A stretch of DNA of 64,000 bases from Castellaniella sp. S9 (GCF_027257175.1 NZ_JAPFGD010000008.1:1-64000); one strand, 5' to 3'. Positions 1 to 8,840 are shown, counted from the first letter of the stretch. Program-made: numbers and translations. The notes: a model not told the origin generated them from the letters alone.

Positions 1-370
1 GGTAGCGCTCGCAGAACTGGCTGTATTGCAGGGTGCGCCGCCCCAGGTGGTTGGCCTGATACTCCTGCCACAGCAACATCAGGGTGATGCCCTTGCGAGA
101 GAGTTCTTGGTGGATAACGGCGTAGTCCGGGTTGATGGCCGCGGCGGTGCCCGCCCGGGCGGGGAACAACCGCTGCTCCAGGGCCGCTTCGTCCAAAGGC
201 TCGATGGCGATCCAGTCCAGGCCCGCCGCTGCGGCGGCGGCCAGGTACTTGGCGACGGCGCTCTTGGACACGCCCAGGGCCTGGGCGCAATGGCGTTGGG
301 AATGGCCCAGACAAAGCGTGTGATGAAGAATGGATTTGATCATGCGCGTACTCAGTAACGGCGGCGGCAT
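1..370 (-). CDS. istA: IS21-family transposase IstA, N-terminal part (cut by window edge)
   Basis: Read on the minus strand from an ATG at 370, the frame stays open to the window edge for about 123 codons. It begins MPPPLLSTR, as IS21 IstA proteins do, followed by a helix-turn-helix (GHSQRHCAQALGVSKSAV, about residues 21-38) and the IstA-like stretch LMLLWQEYQANH. The known role of IstA is the DDE transposase that cuts and joins IS21 ends; its catalytic core and the partner ATPase IstB would lie beyond the left edge. A start at 343 (MIKSILHH) is possible but would drop the typical leader. Whether the element is complete cannot be seen. Confidence 0.85.
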   Translation of the reverse strand, partial: MPPPLLSTRMIKSILHHTLCLGHSQRHCAQALGVSKSAVAKYLAAAAAAGLDWIAIEPLDEAALEQRLFPARAGTAAAINPDYAVIHQELSRKGITLMLLWQEYQANHLGRRTLQYSQFCERY

Positions 371-447
371 GTGGGCTCCAAAAAAAGCCCAACACCCTAC
401 CGCAAGGTTGAGGTCAACGCGCGGGATCTCGCCGGCTGTTGCGGCGG

Positions 448-581
448 TGGTCACGATCATCGGAATCGCTGGTCACACCACCGGAATGAGTGGTCACGAT
501 GCCGGAATCAGAAAAATCAGATTGAAAATATTGGCTGGTCACGATCACCGGAATCGGTGGTCACAATCATCGGAATACGCA
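448..581. repeat. Multiple terminal repeats at the IS21-type element end
   Basis: Five copies of a roughly 21-bp unit of the form TGGTCACnatcacCGGAAT start near 448, 470, 491, 536 and 558. The last ends in CGGAATACGCA at 581, so reading inward the element begins TGCGTATTCCGATG, matching the TG...CA termini and repeated transposase-binding sites of the IS21 family. The orientation agrees with istA pointing away from this end. I take 581 as the outer boundary. The target duplication cannot be checked because the other end is outside the window. Confidence 0.8.
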
Positions 582-965
582 CCCAGGCGATTCCAGGACA
601 AGTCAATGCACAATGGATCCAGGCGGACGCGCCAGGCGTCTACCGGGGGCAATGCGCGGCGTTTTGCGGGGCGCAGCACGCCCACATGGGTTTTGAGGTG
701 GTCGCACAGCCGCCGGCACAGTTCGATGCGTGGCGCGAGGCGCAATCGCGCCAGGCGCAGGCGCCCACGGATGCGCTGGCCCGCACGGGCCGGGCGTTTT
801 TCATGAAGCGGTGCGCCGGCTGCCACGCGGTGCGCGGCAGCGATGCGGACGGGACATTCGGCCCTGATCTGACGCATTTGGGATCGCGCCGGCGTATTGC
901 GGCCGGCATGCTGGCCAACACGCCCGAACAGGTCCTGGAATGGGTGCGCCGCGCCCAGGACAGTG
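582..965 (+). pseudogene. coxB: Cytochrome c oxidase subunit II (CoxB) remnant, truncated at both ends
   Basis: Directly after the insertion-element end an open frame encodes QAIPGQVNAQW, then the CuA loop YRGQCAAFCGAQHAHM, then a fused cytochrome c domain with CAGCH. This is the C-terminal architecture of caa3-type oxidase subunit II. The N-terminal membrane anchor and first half of the cupredoxin domain are missing, replaced by the IS21 end. After ANTPEQVLEWVRRAQ (about 960) the frame stays open but no longer resembles the family; the distal Met region of the cytochrome is absent. I therefore read it as a non-functional relic bounded by two junctions. No start codon of its own is evident. 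Confidence 0.8.
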
Positions 966-1105
966 GCCGGTGGCGGAACTCTCCTTCGAAGGCTTCAGCG
1001 CCTCCGAGGCGCGGAAGAAGTCCTGATTATCAAAGGCCGCCCGGGCCTTTGCCAAAAAGGGCCCGGTCAGAAACGCCGTTTCGGGAACATGGACAGGAGT
1101 CTTGA

Positions 1106-1798
1106 ATGAGCATCATACACACGAGGGTTCCGGATTTTGCCATTGAACGGGCAAAGAGCCGCCGGGGGGGACGTCTGCATGCGTTCGAATCGATCAACCC
1201 GCGCTCGACCGCCTTGCTGGTCGTGGACATGCAGAACTATTTCATGCAGCCGACACAGGCCGGCGAGATCGACGCTACGCGGGAGATCATTTCCAATGTG
1301 AATCAGCTCGCAGCGTCCATGCGTGCCTCGGACGGCACCATCGCGTGGTTGCGCCATACGATCACCGAGGAATCCGAGAAACGCTGGCCATTGTGGTTGA
1401 ACGAGCTGGGATCGGGAGAGTGGAGCTCACGTACCCGTGAGGCGCTTCTTCCCGGTTCGCAAGGGCATGAGATCCATCAGGCGCTGGATGTGGAAGGCGG
1501 CGATCTGATGATCGACAAGTATTGCTTCAGTCCGTTTACGGAGGGGTCCTCTGATCTGCATGTCCGATTACGGGAACGCGGCGTCGATACGCTGATTATC
1601 ACGGGGGTGGCGACCAATGCCTGCTGCGAAAGCACTGCCCGAGACGGCATGATGATGAATTACAGAGTCCATTTCGTCTCGGACGCGACGGCGTGCAGGA
1701 CAAAGGAGGAGCAGAGCGCAACCCTTGCCATCGTCACGGTGATGTTCGGGGATGTGCGTACAACGGACCAGATCCTCCAGTTATTGAAGCAGGATTGA
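1106..1798 (+). CDS. Isochorismatase-family cysteine hydrolase
   Basis: A 230-residue protein of the isochorismatase/nicotinamidase hydrolase family. The catalytic triad appears in order: Asp in LLVVDMQNYF (about residue 37), Lys in MIDKYCFSPF (about 136) and Cys in GVATNACCESTARDG (about 173). Members cleave isochorismate, nicotinamide, ureidoacrylate or N-carbamoyl compounds; the sequence does not tell me which. The ATG at 1106 follows AGGAG at good spacing. It lies 34 bp before dctQ, so a shared transcript with the TRAP transporter is likely, which suggests an amide or carbamoyl compound imported by that transporter (inference). Confidence 0.85.
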   Translation: MSIIHTRVPDFAIERAKSRRGGRLHAFESINPRSTALLVVDMQNYFMQPTQAGEIDATREIISNVNQLAASMRASDGTIAWLRHTITEESEKRWPLWLNELGSGEWSSRTREALLPGSQGHEIHQALDVEGGDLMIDKYCFSPFTEGSSDLHVRLRERGVDTLIITGVATNACCESTARDGMMMNYRVHFVSDATACRTKEEQSATLAIVTVMFGDVRTTDQILQLLKQD

Positions 1799-1832
1799 TC
1801 CGGACGCTAGATCGATACACGAGGAGGCGGAT

Positions 1833-2369
1833 ATGGCGTTGAGGAACGGTGCTCCAGCGAAGGTCAGTCGCTGGATCGATTGGTGCAATGCATGGCTAGG
1901 CAGAACGGTGGCATGGCTCATTCTCCTTTCGATCGTTGTTTCAGCGGGAAACGCGATTGCCCGCAAGCTGTTCGATCTGGGTTCAAATTCTTTTCTTCAG
2001 CTGCAATGGCATCTTTTTGGCGCGGTATTCATGCTTTGCGCCGCCTGGACTTTGCGCTTGGACGAGCATGTCCGGATCGATATTATTTATTCTAAGCTTT
2101 CCCCGAGAAAGCGAAGTTGGGTCGATCTGTTCGGGCATGTATTCTTTCTGATTCCTTTTGCCGGCTTGCTGTCTTATCTGTCGTATTCATTCTTCATGCG
2201 TTCGTTCCTTCAAAATGAGGCATCCGCTGATGCCGGCGGGCTTTTATTGTGGCCGCCGAAAGGGTTCGTATTGCTGGGGTTCTTGCTTCTTCTGATTCAG
2301 GCGATTAGTGAAATCATTAAATGCGCGGCAAATATCGCGGCGCCCGATGAGCCGGCCCAGGACCAATAG
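1833..2369 (+). CDS. dctQ: TRAP transporter small permease (DctQ)
   Basis: A 178-residue integral membrane protein with four predicted helices (about residues 25-45, 60-80, 100-122, 140-160), the size and layout of DctQ. The sequence NAIARKLFDLGSNSFLQLQWHLFGAVFML matches the family core around the conserved E/Q-x-Q-W-H region. DctQ pairs with DctM to form the membrane part of a tripartite ATP-independent periplasmic transporter. A clear GAGGAGG precedes the ATG. dctM starts 35 bp downstream. Codon use is more AT-rich than in the genes after 4384. Confidence 0.88.
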   Translation: MALRNGAPAKVSRWIDWCNAWLGRTVAWLILLSIVVSAGNAIARKLFDLGSNSFLQLQWHLFGAVFMLCAAWTLRLDEHVRIDIIYSKLSPRKRSWVDLFGHVFFLIPFAGLLSYLSYSFFMRSFLQNEASADAGGLLLWPPKGFVLLGFLLLLIQAISEIIKCAANIAAPDEPAQDQ

Positions 2370-2404
2370 GATAAACACCAACACAATCAGAAATAAGGTA
2401 TGCC

Positions 2405-4261
2405 ATGCTGGAGCTCCTAGCCGTAAATTTCGCGCCGATCATGTTCGTGTCCCTCATCGCGCTATTGCTGCTGGGATACCCGATCGCCTTTACCTTGTCA
2501 GCCGGCGGCCTGCTGTTTTTCGTTGCCGGCGTGTATCTGGCACCGTTTTCCAACGGGGCTATAAGCCTTTCTTGGGAATTCTTGCAAGCGCTGCCCGAGC
2601 GTGTTTTCCAGACGATGGCAAACCAAACGCTCTTGGCGATTCCATTCTTTACATTTATGGGATTGATCCTGGAAAGATCAGGCTTGGCGGAGGAGCTGCT
2701 CGATACCATTGGCCAGTTGTTTGGCCCGTTGCGCGGCGGGTTGGCATACGCAGTGATCTTCGTGGGGACGCTGTTGGCGGCAACGACGGGCGTCGTTGCC
2801 GCGTCAGTCATATCAATGGGTCTGATCTCGCTGCCGATCATGCTGCGCTACAACTATAACCGGCGGCTGGCGACGGGGATTATTGCGGCGTGCGGGACGC
2901 TTGCCCAGATCGTTCCGCCGGCATTGGTGCTGATCGTGATGGCGGACCAACTGGGCCAATCGGTCGGTGACATGTATGTCGGCGCGTTTGTCCCGGCATT
3001 CATCCTGGTGTTGCTGTATGTTGTCTGGATAATGATCAATACGATCCTGTTTCCGGAATCAGCGCCCAGCGTCCCGGCCGAGGGGCATATGCAACGAGAG
3101 GAGGACGGGTCTTCGGGGAACTGGCAACTGGGGCTTTTGGTCGCGTACTCGGGCTGGCTTGGATATGAGATCACTTCGTCGCTGGCGGTGACCGGACTGG
3201 CGGACTTCCTGGTCTTTTATATCTGCATGGCCATTGGCATCGGCTTTATAGCGACGGCCTTATATCGTTACCTGGGCATGCGCGGAAACATTGGATTCTA
3301 CGCCGGTGCTGCCTTGGCTTTCCTGGGCGCCGTATTGCTGTGGTTGGATCTCAACGGGGGAGGAGATCATCGGACTTTATGGAGCATCCTGACGGCCGGG
3401 AGCGCCTATTCCTTTGTTGCGAGCGCCGCTCGGCGCTGGTTCGCCATCAAGCTGATTTCCCAGGTTGCCGAACGGGTGACTTTCGTCATGGTTCCGCCGC
3501 TGCTACTCATCTTTCTGGTATTGGGAACGATTTTTCTCGGGGTCGCCACGCCTACGGAAGGAGGGGCGATGGGGGCCGTCGGTGCGGTTGTATTGGCCTT
3601 GGCCAAGCGGGTGGCGGACGGCGATCGGAGGCGTTTCAATTTTCTGCTGCTTAGACAAGCCATCGAGAAGACCGCGCAGCTCGCCGCTTTCGTGATGTTC
3701 ATCCTGATCGGGGCTAGAGTGTTTTCACTGACATTCTACGGTGTGAGCGGCAACCTTTGGGTGGAGAGCGTGCTGACATCGCTTCCGGGGGGTGAAATCG
3801 GATTCTTGATCATTGTGTGCCTTGCTATTTTCTTGCTTGCCTTTTTTCTTGATTTCTTCGAAATAGCATTTATTGTCATCCCATTTCTTGCGATTGCGGC
3901 CAACAAACTGGGAATCGACCTGATATGGTTCGGGGTGATTATCAGCATGACAATGCAGACCTCATATGTTCATCCCCCATTCGGATTTTCTCTGTTTTAC
4001 TTGCGGTCCGTCGCACCCAAAGACGCCTATGTGGATAGCGTGACCGGAAAGCGGATCAAAGGCATCACATCGAGCGAGATCTATTGGGGGGCCGTTCCTT
4101 ATATCTGCATTCAACTTCTCGCCGTATTGCTGATCATTCTCTTTCCTCAGACAGTCATGCACTATAAATCCCTCGCTCAGGAGGTTTCAGATCAAGAGGT
4201 CATGCAGCAATTGGATAGTGTAGAGCTTGGGGATATTGATTTCCTGCTGCCTGCAAACTGA
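2405..4261 (+). CDS. dctM: TRAP transporter large permease (DctM), long form
   Basis: An ion-coupled TRAP permease of 618 residues, clearly longer than the usual roughly 430. The first half holds typical DctM sequence (MANQTLLAIPFFTFMGLILE, GVVAASVISMGLISLPIML), the second half GVATPTEGGAMGAVGAVV and QTSYVHPPFGFSLFYLRSV. The extra length is a charged loop and additional hydrophobic segments at about residues 220-345 between the two halves, as in the long DctM subgroup, so I do not treat it as a fusion. No solute-binding DctP gene is next to it; one may be encoded elsewhere or may have been lost with the rearrangement upstream. Confidence 0.9.
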   Translation: MLELLAVNFAPIMFVSLIALLLLGYPIAFTLSAGGLLFFVAGVYLAPFSNGAISLSWEFLQALPERVFQTMANQTLLAIPFFTFMGLILERSGLAEELLDTIGQLFGPLRGGLAYAVIFVGTLLAATTGVVAASVISMGLISLPIMLRYNYNRRLATGIIAACGTLAQIVPPALVLIVMADQLGQSVGDMYVGAFVPAFILVLLYVVWIMINTILFPESAPSVPAEGHMQREEDGSSGNWQLGLLVAYSGWLGYEITSSLAVTGLADFLVFYICMAIGIGFIATALYRYLGMRGNIGFYAGAALAFLGAVLLWLDLNGGGDHRTLWSILTAGSAYSFVASAARRWFAIKLISQVAERVTFVMVPPLLLIFLVLGTIFLGVATPTEGGAMGAVGAVVLALAKRVADGDRRRFNFLLLRQAIEKTAQLAAFVMFILIGARVFSLTFYGVSGNLWVESVLTSLPGGEIGFLIIVCLAIFLLAFFLDFFEIAFIVIPFLAIAANKLGIDLIWFGVIISMTMQTSYVHPPFGFSLFYLRSVAPKDAYVDSVTGKRIKGITSSEIYWGAVPYICIQLLAVLLIILFPQTVMHYKSLAQEVSDQEVMQQLDSVELGDIDFLLPAN

Positions 4262-4383
4262 TCGCGGACCAATGCCGTGAAGGGTCGGATGACCTCTGGA
4301 TCAGGAACCCGCCACCTTCCTGCGATTTTCCATGCGAGAATTCCCTTCCTTGGGAAAGATGGATCGCACAACGAGGGATAGGT

Positions 4384-4842
4384 ATGGCGGGCAAGACCAT
4401 CAACATCGCATTCACATCCGACGATTGGCGGGGCGTCGCCCTGTCCAATTTCAGTCTGTCACCTTTCGAACTGGACGGCTGCTTAATGGCCTCGGTCGAG
4501 GGCTTCATCCAGGGCATCAAGTTTCCTCCCGGCCATCCGGCCCGCAATCGCGCTTTCGCGTCATGGGCCTGGGAGGCCAAGCAATGCGGCGAGGGCGCGG
4601 ACAAGCAGTTCGCCTATTGGGAGGATGCCCAGATCGGCTTCGGCTCCGTGGAACATCATCACCTGGTCGAGCGGGCGCTGCGTGCACGCTTCGCCCAGAA
4701 CGAGGGCCTGCGCCGTGTGCTGCGCTCCACCCGCGGCCTGGACATCCTCCACCTGACCGGCGAGGCGCCGCAGCCAGCGCCGACCTCCTTGCCGGCAGAG
4801 CTGTTCTGCCGCATCCTCACCGACATCCGCGAGGCGGGCTAG
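4384..4842 (+). CDS. NADAR/YbiA-like small protein (putative)
   Basis: A 152-residue soluble protein with GAGG before the ATG. Its plan resembles the YbiA/NADAR (DUF1768) fold: an N-terminal LSNFSLSPFELDGCLMASVEG like the family's LSNF...SxEh core, then IQGIKFPPGHPARNRAF, and a C-terminal ALRARFAQNEGLRRVLRSTRG like the family's KFxQNpxLrxxLlxT segment. Characterised YbiA proteins hydrolyse an N-glycosidic bond in damaged riboflavin intermediates, and NADAR proteins act on ADP-ribose adducts. I infer the assignment from pattern only; sequence distance is large. It stands alone between the TRAP genes and an MFS gene. Confidence 0.5.
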   Translation: MAGKTINIAFTSDDWRGVALSNFSLSPFELDGCLMASVEGFIQGIKFPPGHPARNRAFASWAWEAKQCGEGADKQFAYWEDAQIGFGSVEHHHLVERALRARFAQNEGLRRVLRSTRGLDILHLTGEAPQPAPTSLPAELFCRILTDIREAG

Positions 4843-5006
4843 GGGAAACCCGGCTTGGGACGGCCGGGACGGCGGGGCCGCTGGCATCAGCCGTGCCGGC
4901 GGGGCGCCGTCCGTGGGGATGAGGGCGTGGATTGCGCTTTACGGGCGCGCGGGCCACAATGTCCAGCTTTGAACCATCCCCTGGGGCCGCCCGGTCCATA
5001 CGTATC

Positions 5007-6287
5007 ATGATTCTTCGCGCGCGCCCCGACGGCTACCCTGATCAGGGCGTCGAATCGCCTTATGCCTGGATCCGCCTGTTGATCACTCTGACGGCGGTCA
5101 CGATCGGCAATGTGGGCATGTATGCGGCCAGTATCGTGCTGCCCTCGATCGAGGCGGATTTCGGGGTGAGCCGTTCGGGGGCCTCGCTGCCCTACGCGGT
5201 GACGATGATCGGCTTTGGCATCGGCGGTATCGTCATGGGCCGGCTGGCGGATCGCTTCGGGGTCTTTGTGCCGCTGGTGATCAGCGCCCTGGGCCTGGGC
5301 GTGGGTTTCTTCCTGGCCGGCATGGCCGATGGCATCGGCACGTTCAACCTGGTGCACGGGGTGTTCATCGGTCTGCTGGGTTCATCGGCCACGTTTGCGC
5401 CGCTGGTGGCCGATGCCTCGCACTGGTTCACCCGGCGCCGCGGCATCGCGGTGGCGATCTGCATGAGCGGCAACTACTTGGCCGGCGCGGTCTGGCCGCC
5501 GGTGATGCAGTATTTCGTGGGCGAGATCGGTTGGCGGCAAACGTATGCGGGCATCGGGGTGTTCTGTGCGATCAGCCTGCTGCCGCTGGCGGTGTGCCTG
5601 CGCCGCCGCGCCCCGTCCACGGAACTGCCACTGCCGGACACGGGGCTGGCGGCCGCCCCGGCGTCGCGCCCGGACGCCGGGGACAAGGACCGGCCGCTGG
5701 GCTTGTCGCCGAACACCCTGCTGGCGCTGCTGTGTGTCGCCGGGGTGGGCTGCTGCGTCGCGATGGCGATGCCTCAGGTCCAGATCGTGGCCTATTGCAG
5801 CGACCTGGGTTACGGCGCGACCAATGGCGCAAACATGCTGTCGCTGATGCTGGCCATGGGTATCATCAGCCGGCTCTCCTTTGGCTGGCTGTCGGACCGC
5901 ATCGGCGGGTTGTGTACGCTGCTGGTGGGGTCCCTGCTGCAAGGGCTGGCATTGTGGCTGTACCTGCTGAGCCACGGCCTGCTCTCGCTGTATGTGATTT
6001 CCGCGCTGTTCGGCCTGTTCCAGGGTGGCATCGTGCCGGCCTATGCCGTCATCGTGCGCGAATACTTTCCCCGCGAGGGCACCGGCGTGCGCGTAGGCAC
6101 GGTGCTCATGGCCACGCTGGTGGGCATGGCGCTGGGCGGCTGGATGTCGGGCGCCATCTATGATCTGTCGCTGTCGTACCGGGCGGCGTTCATCAACGGG
6201 ATTGCCTGGAACGTGCTTAATGCCGCGATCGTGCTTTTCCTGGTGATGCGCGCGCGCCGGGTCAGGCTGCTGCGGTTGGCGGCCTGA
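5007..6287 (+). CDS. MFS transporter, carboxylate/oxalate-formate antiporter-like
   Basis: About 426 residues with twelve hydrophobic segments in two blocks separated by a hydrophilic loop (around RAPSTELPLPDTG). The loop between helices 2 and 3 carries GRLADRFGVFVPL, the MFS signature, and it recurs in the second half as GWLSDRIGGLCTL. SHWFTRRRGIAVAICMSGNYLAGAVWPP is typical of the monocarboxylate/oxalate-formate branch. The substrate is unknown. I chose the ATG at 5007; earlier starts at 4932 or 4959 add a Pro/Arg-rich leader without a ribosome-binding site. It converges with the TonB receptor gene. Confidence 0.8.
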   Translation: MILRARPDGYPDQGVESPYAWIRLLITLTAVTIGNVGMYAASIVLPSIEADFGVSRSGASLPYAVTMIGFGIGGIVMGRLADRFGVFVPLVISALGLGVGFFLAGMADGIGTFNLVHGVFIGLLGSSATFAPLVADASHWFTRRRGIAVAICMSGNYLAGAVWPPVMQYFVGEIGWRQTYAGIGVFCAISLLPLAVCLRRRAPSTELPLPDTGLAAAPASRPDAGDKDRPLGLSPNTLLALLCVAGVGCCVAMAMPQVQIVAYCSDLGYGATNGANMLSLMLAMGIISRLSFGWLSDRIGGLCTLLVGSLLQGLALWLYLLSHGLLSLYVISALFGLFQGGIVPAYAVIVREYFPREGTGVRVGTVLMATLVGMALGGWMSGAIYDLSLSYRAAFINGIAWNVLNAAIVLFLVMRARRVRLLRLAA

Positions 6288-6324
6288 ATCCGGGTGCAAG
6301 CGCGCGGCCCGATGGCCCCGCGCG

Positions 6325-8385
6325 TCACCATGTGTACCGCGCGCCGGCGTAGATCGAGCGGCCCGAGCCCGGGTTGAACAGCGCGGAGGCGGGGGTGGCG
6401 ACGCCGGCTGCGGCGGCATTGGCGATGTAGCGCCGGTCGGTCAGGTTCCGCCCTTCGATGTAGCCCGTCCAGCCCTGTTTCGCAGGGGCGAGGCCGACCC
6501 GGAAATTCAGGAGCGCATAGGGATCGACGGTTTCCGTATTGGCGTTGTCGACGTAGTAGGATTTGGGCATCCATTCCACGTTCGGACCGGCGTAAAAGCC
6601 GCCGGGCAGCTTGTACAGCACCTCGGCGCGCAGGATGTGCACGGGCACGCCGGGCAGGCGGTTGTCGCCGTAGACGGGATCCCCGTCAAAGCGGAAATCG
6701 TTGTAGGCATAGTTGGCGTTGAACCAGACCCGGTCGCCGGTTGCAAGGGCGGACTCGAGGACGGCGAACTCGGCGCCCAGCTCGATGCCCTGGTGCACGG
6801 TGCGTCCGGCATTGACGATCGTGCAAGGGCTCCATGGCGCCGTGGTCAAGCACTGCAGCTCGTTCTCGATGCGCGCATGGTATAGCGAGACGTCCCATGT
6901 GAAACCGGGGCGCCGTCCCCGCGTGCCGACTTCGTAGGTCGTGGCTGTTTGCGCCTCGATGTCCGAGCTGGTCGGGGTGGCGAAGGTGTTGGCATCGAAG
7001 GTCGGCGCTTCGGCGCTGCGCGAAATATTGGCGTATGCCTGCCAGTCGGGGTCGAGGTCCCACAGCACGCCGATCTTGGGGCTGAAATTGTCGTAGCGGC
7101 GGCGGCCGGACTGGTCGCCATCGGACAGGTAGCGGTCTTCCCGCTCGCGCACGGCGTGCTGGAATTGGCCGCCGGCCACCAGAGCCAGATCCGGCCGGAT
7201 GAAAAAGGAGTTCTCGAAATAGGCGGACAGGTTCTTGGAGGTGTCGTACATGGAGGCCGCCAGGTTCCCCTTGTGTCCGCCCGTCAGGTTGATGTACTGG
7301 TCCGTGTCGATCGCGCCATTGTGGACCTTGACGCCCGCGGCGAACTCGTTGTGAAAGCCGCCGATCATGCGGCGGTCGGTCGCGCGTACGAAGCCGCCGT
7401 AGTCCTGGACGCGGTAATCGAGCCATTGATAGATCGGATGCATCACGTGGCGATGGACGCCGAACAGTCCGAACTCCAGTGTCGCCGGCCCAAAGCGCAG
7501 CATCGTCTTGTTGGCGAGGCGCAGCGAGTCGATGTTGCGCTGCTGGTCGAGACGCTCGAACTCGGCATCCGCCGCCTGCGGGGTATTCAGGGCGGCATCC
7601 TTCGTGACTTCGCCGGGCAGGCGCTGGCGTATCCGGTTGAGGTTCAGATAGAAGCGCGTCTCGGCGTCCGCCGAGAACCGGTAGCCCAGGTTGCCGCTGG
7701 CGCGCTGCTCTTTGCCATCGCTGTGGTCGCGGTACCCGTCGACGGATTGCGCCGAGGCGGTGAGGAAGTAATCCCACGGCCCGCCGGCCGCGCCGGTGCT
7801 TGCCTGCGCCTTCCGGTAGCCAAAGCTGCCGATGTCGAGGCGCCCTTCGAAGGGGGCGGCGTCGCGGCCGGTCGGCGTGACGAAATTGATTGCGCCGCCC
7901 AGCGAATTGGCGCCGTAGCGCAGTGCGTTCGCACCCTTGTAGACCTCGACGTAGCGGTATGCGGTCGGATCGATTTCGAACAGATCGACCAGGCCGTCCG
8001 ACGTGTTGATCGGAATACCGTCCATGCTCATGTTGATGCCGCGGTTGCCATAGTTGCGCGACAGGCCCGAGCCGCGGATCGATACGCGGGCGTCGTCGCC
8101 GTAGCGAGGCTGGGCAAAGACGCCGGGCACCCGCTCGAGGATGTCCTTGACCGTTTGCGCAGGCGTATTCTTGAACTGGGTGTCGGGCACGACCTCGACG
8201 CCGCCGGGAATGCGCTCGATGTCGGCGATGGCTTGTTCCGTGTCGGGGACGGTCAGGGCGCCCCGATCGGCTCGAGGATCCGCGGTGATGGTGATGGCGG
8301 GCAGCGTCTGCTGGGCGAGCGCGGCCGGCGATGCCGCGACGGCGCAGGCGGCCGCCGCGCAGAGCGCGTGTATCTTGGGAAACAT
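6325..8385 (-). CDS. TonB-dependent outer-membrane receptor (FecA-like)
   Basis: 686 residues starting at an ATG with GGAGAAAAC in front. The N-terminus is a signal peptide (about residues 1-24, ending AALA), then a TonB-box-like ITITADP, a plug domain with RVPGVFAQPRYGDDARVSIRGSG and GANALRYGANSLGGAINFVTPTG, and a long beta-barrel ending in a terminal aromatic residue (GARYTW). The family imports iron-siderophore complexes, ferric citrate, copper or other scarce ligands. The plug resembles FecA-type receptors but has no N-terminal signalling extension, so direct sigma-factor signalling is unlikely. The upstream DUF2946 gene is 47 bp away on the same strand. Confidence 0.88.
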   Translation of the reverse strand: MFPKIHALCAAAACAVAASPAALAQQTLPAITITADPRADRGALTVPDTEQAIADIERIPGGVEVVPDTQFKNTPAQTVKDILERVPGVFAQPRYGDDARVSIRGSGLSRNYGNRGINMSMDGIPINTSDGLVDLFEIDPTAYRYVEVYKGANALRYGANSLGGAINFVTPTGRDAAPFEGRLDIGSFGYRKAQASTGAAGGPWDYFLTASAQSVDGYRDHSDGKEQRASGNLGYRFSADAETRFYLNLNRIRQRLPGEVTKDAALNTPQAADAEFERLDQQRNIDSLRLANKTMLRFGPATLEFGLFGVHRHVMHPIYQWLDYRVQDYGGFVRATDRRMIGGFHNEFAAGVKVHNGAIDTDQYINLTGGHKGNLAASMYDTSKNLSAYFENSFFIRPDLALVAGGQFQHAVREREDRYLSDGDQSGRRRYDNFSPKIGVLWDLDPDWQAYANISRSAEAPTFDANTFATPTSSDIEAQTATTYEVGTRGRRPGFTWDVSLYHARIENELQCLTTAPWSPCTIVNAGRTVHQGIELGAEFAVLESALATGDRVWFNANYAYNDFRFDGDPVYGDNRLPGVPVHILRAEVLYKLPGGFYAGPNVEWMPKSYYVDNANTETVDPYALLNFRVGLAPAKQGWTGYIEGRNLTDRRYIANAAAAGVATPASALFNPGSGRSIYAGARYTW

Positions 8386-8432
8386 GGTTTTCTCCGTGCA
8401 GGAATGGGCTGAAGGAATGCCGGGTGTGCAGG

Positions 8433-8840
8433 TCAGGAGAAAACAGGCGGCGCGCGCGGCCGGCCACAGGGGAATGCGCCGATCGGCGTGAATCGGAACA
8501 GCGCCGGCAGCAGCATGGTCAGCATGAGCAGCGGCAGGGGGGAGGGCAGAGCGGGCGGGACGGACGGCAGCGCGGCCTCGTGCGTCATCAGGCCGCAATA
8601 GCCGCAATCGTCCAGGATATGCGGGTCGGGCTGGCCGCCCGCTGTGTGCGGGTCGTCCTGGCGGCCGTCGAGCGTGATCAGGAGGGTTTGCGCGGGCGTG
8701 GCGGTTTCGCCGCAGACCGTCGCCGCGACCGTGCGCGCGTTTGCGGCCAGATGGCTGACCGTCGGCGCGCACGCGATCAGCAGCATGGCGATCATGCCGA
8801 GCCATGCCGCCAGCCGTTTGCCGTGCGCGTGAGCCGTCAT
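8433..8840 (-). CDS. DUF2946 family membrane-associated protein
   Basis: A 135-residue protein with an N-terminal hydrophobic helix (LAAWLGMIAMLLIACAP), a central DDCGYCGLMTHEA motif with two Cys in C-x-x-C spacing and a nearby His, and a second hydrophobic segment (PLPLLMLTMLLPALF). This is the layout of DUF2946 proteins, often found next to TonB-dependent receptors and copper-handling genes in proteobacteria. The receptor gene follows on the same strand. A role in handling the metal imported by the receptor is inference. The start at 8840 was chosen because the frame upstream shows no family resemblance. Confidence 0.7.
   Translation of the reverse strand: MTAHAHGKRLAAWLGMIAMLLIACAPTVSHLAANARTVAATVCGETATPAQTLLITLDGRQDDPHTAGGQPDPHILDDCGYCGLMTHEAALPSVPPALPSPLPLLMLTMLLPALFRFTPIGAFPCGRPRAPPVFS

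Noticed and set aside
1032-1050. AAAGGCC...GGCCTTT hairpin after the coxB remnant
   Set aside because: The stem is seven bases with only three T residues, too weak to call a terminator.
2405-4261. DctM of 618 residues as a gene fusion
   Set aside because: The extra central segments are hydrophobic and match the long DctM subgroup; no separate domain is visible.
6949-8412. Plus-strand open frame opposite the TonB receptor
   Set aside because: It is a GC-driven shadow of the receptor and has no recognisable motifs.
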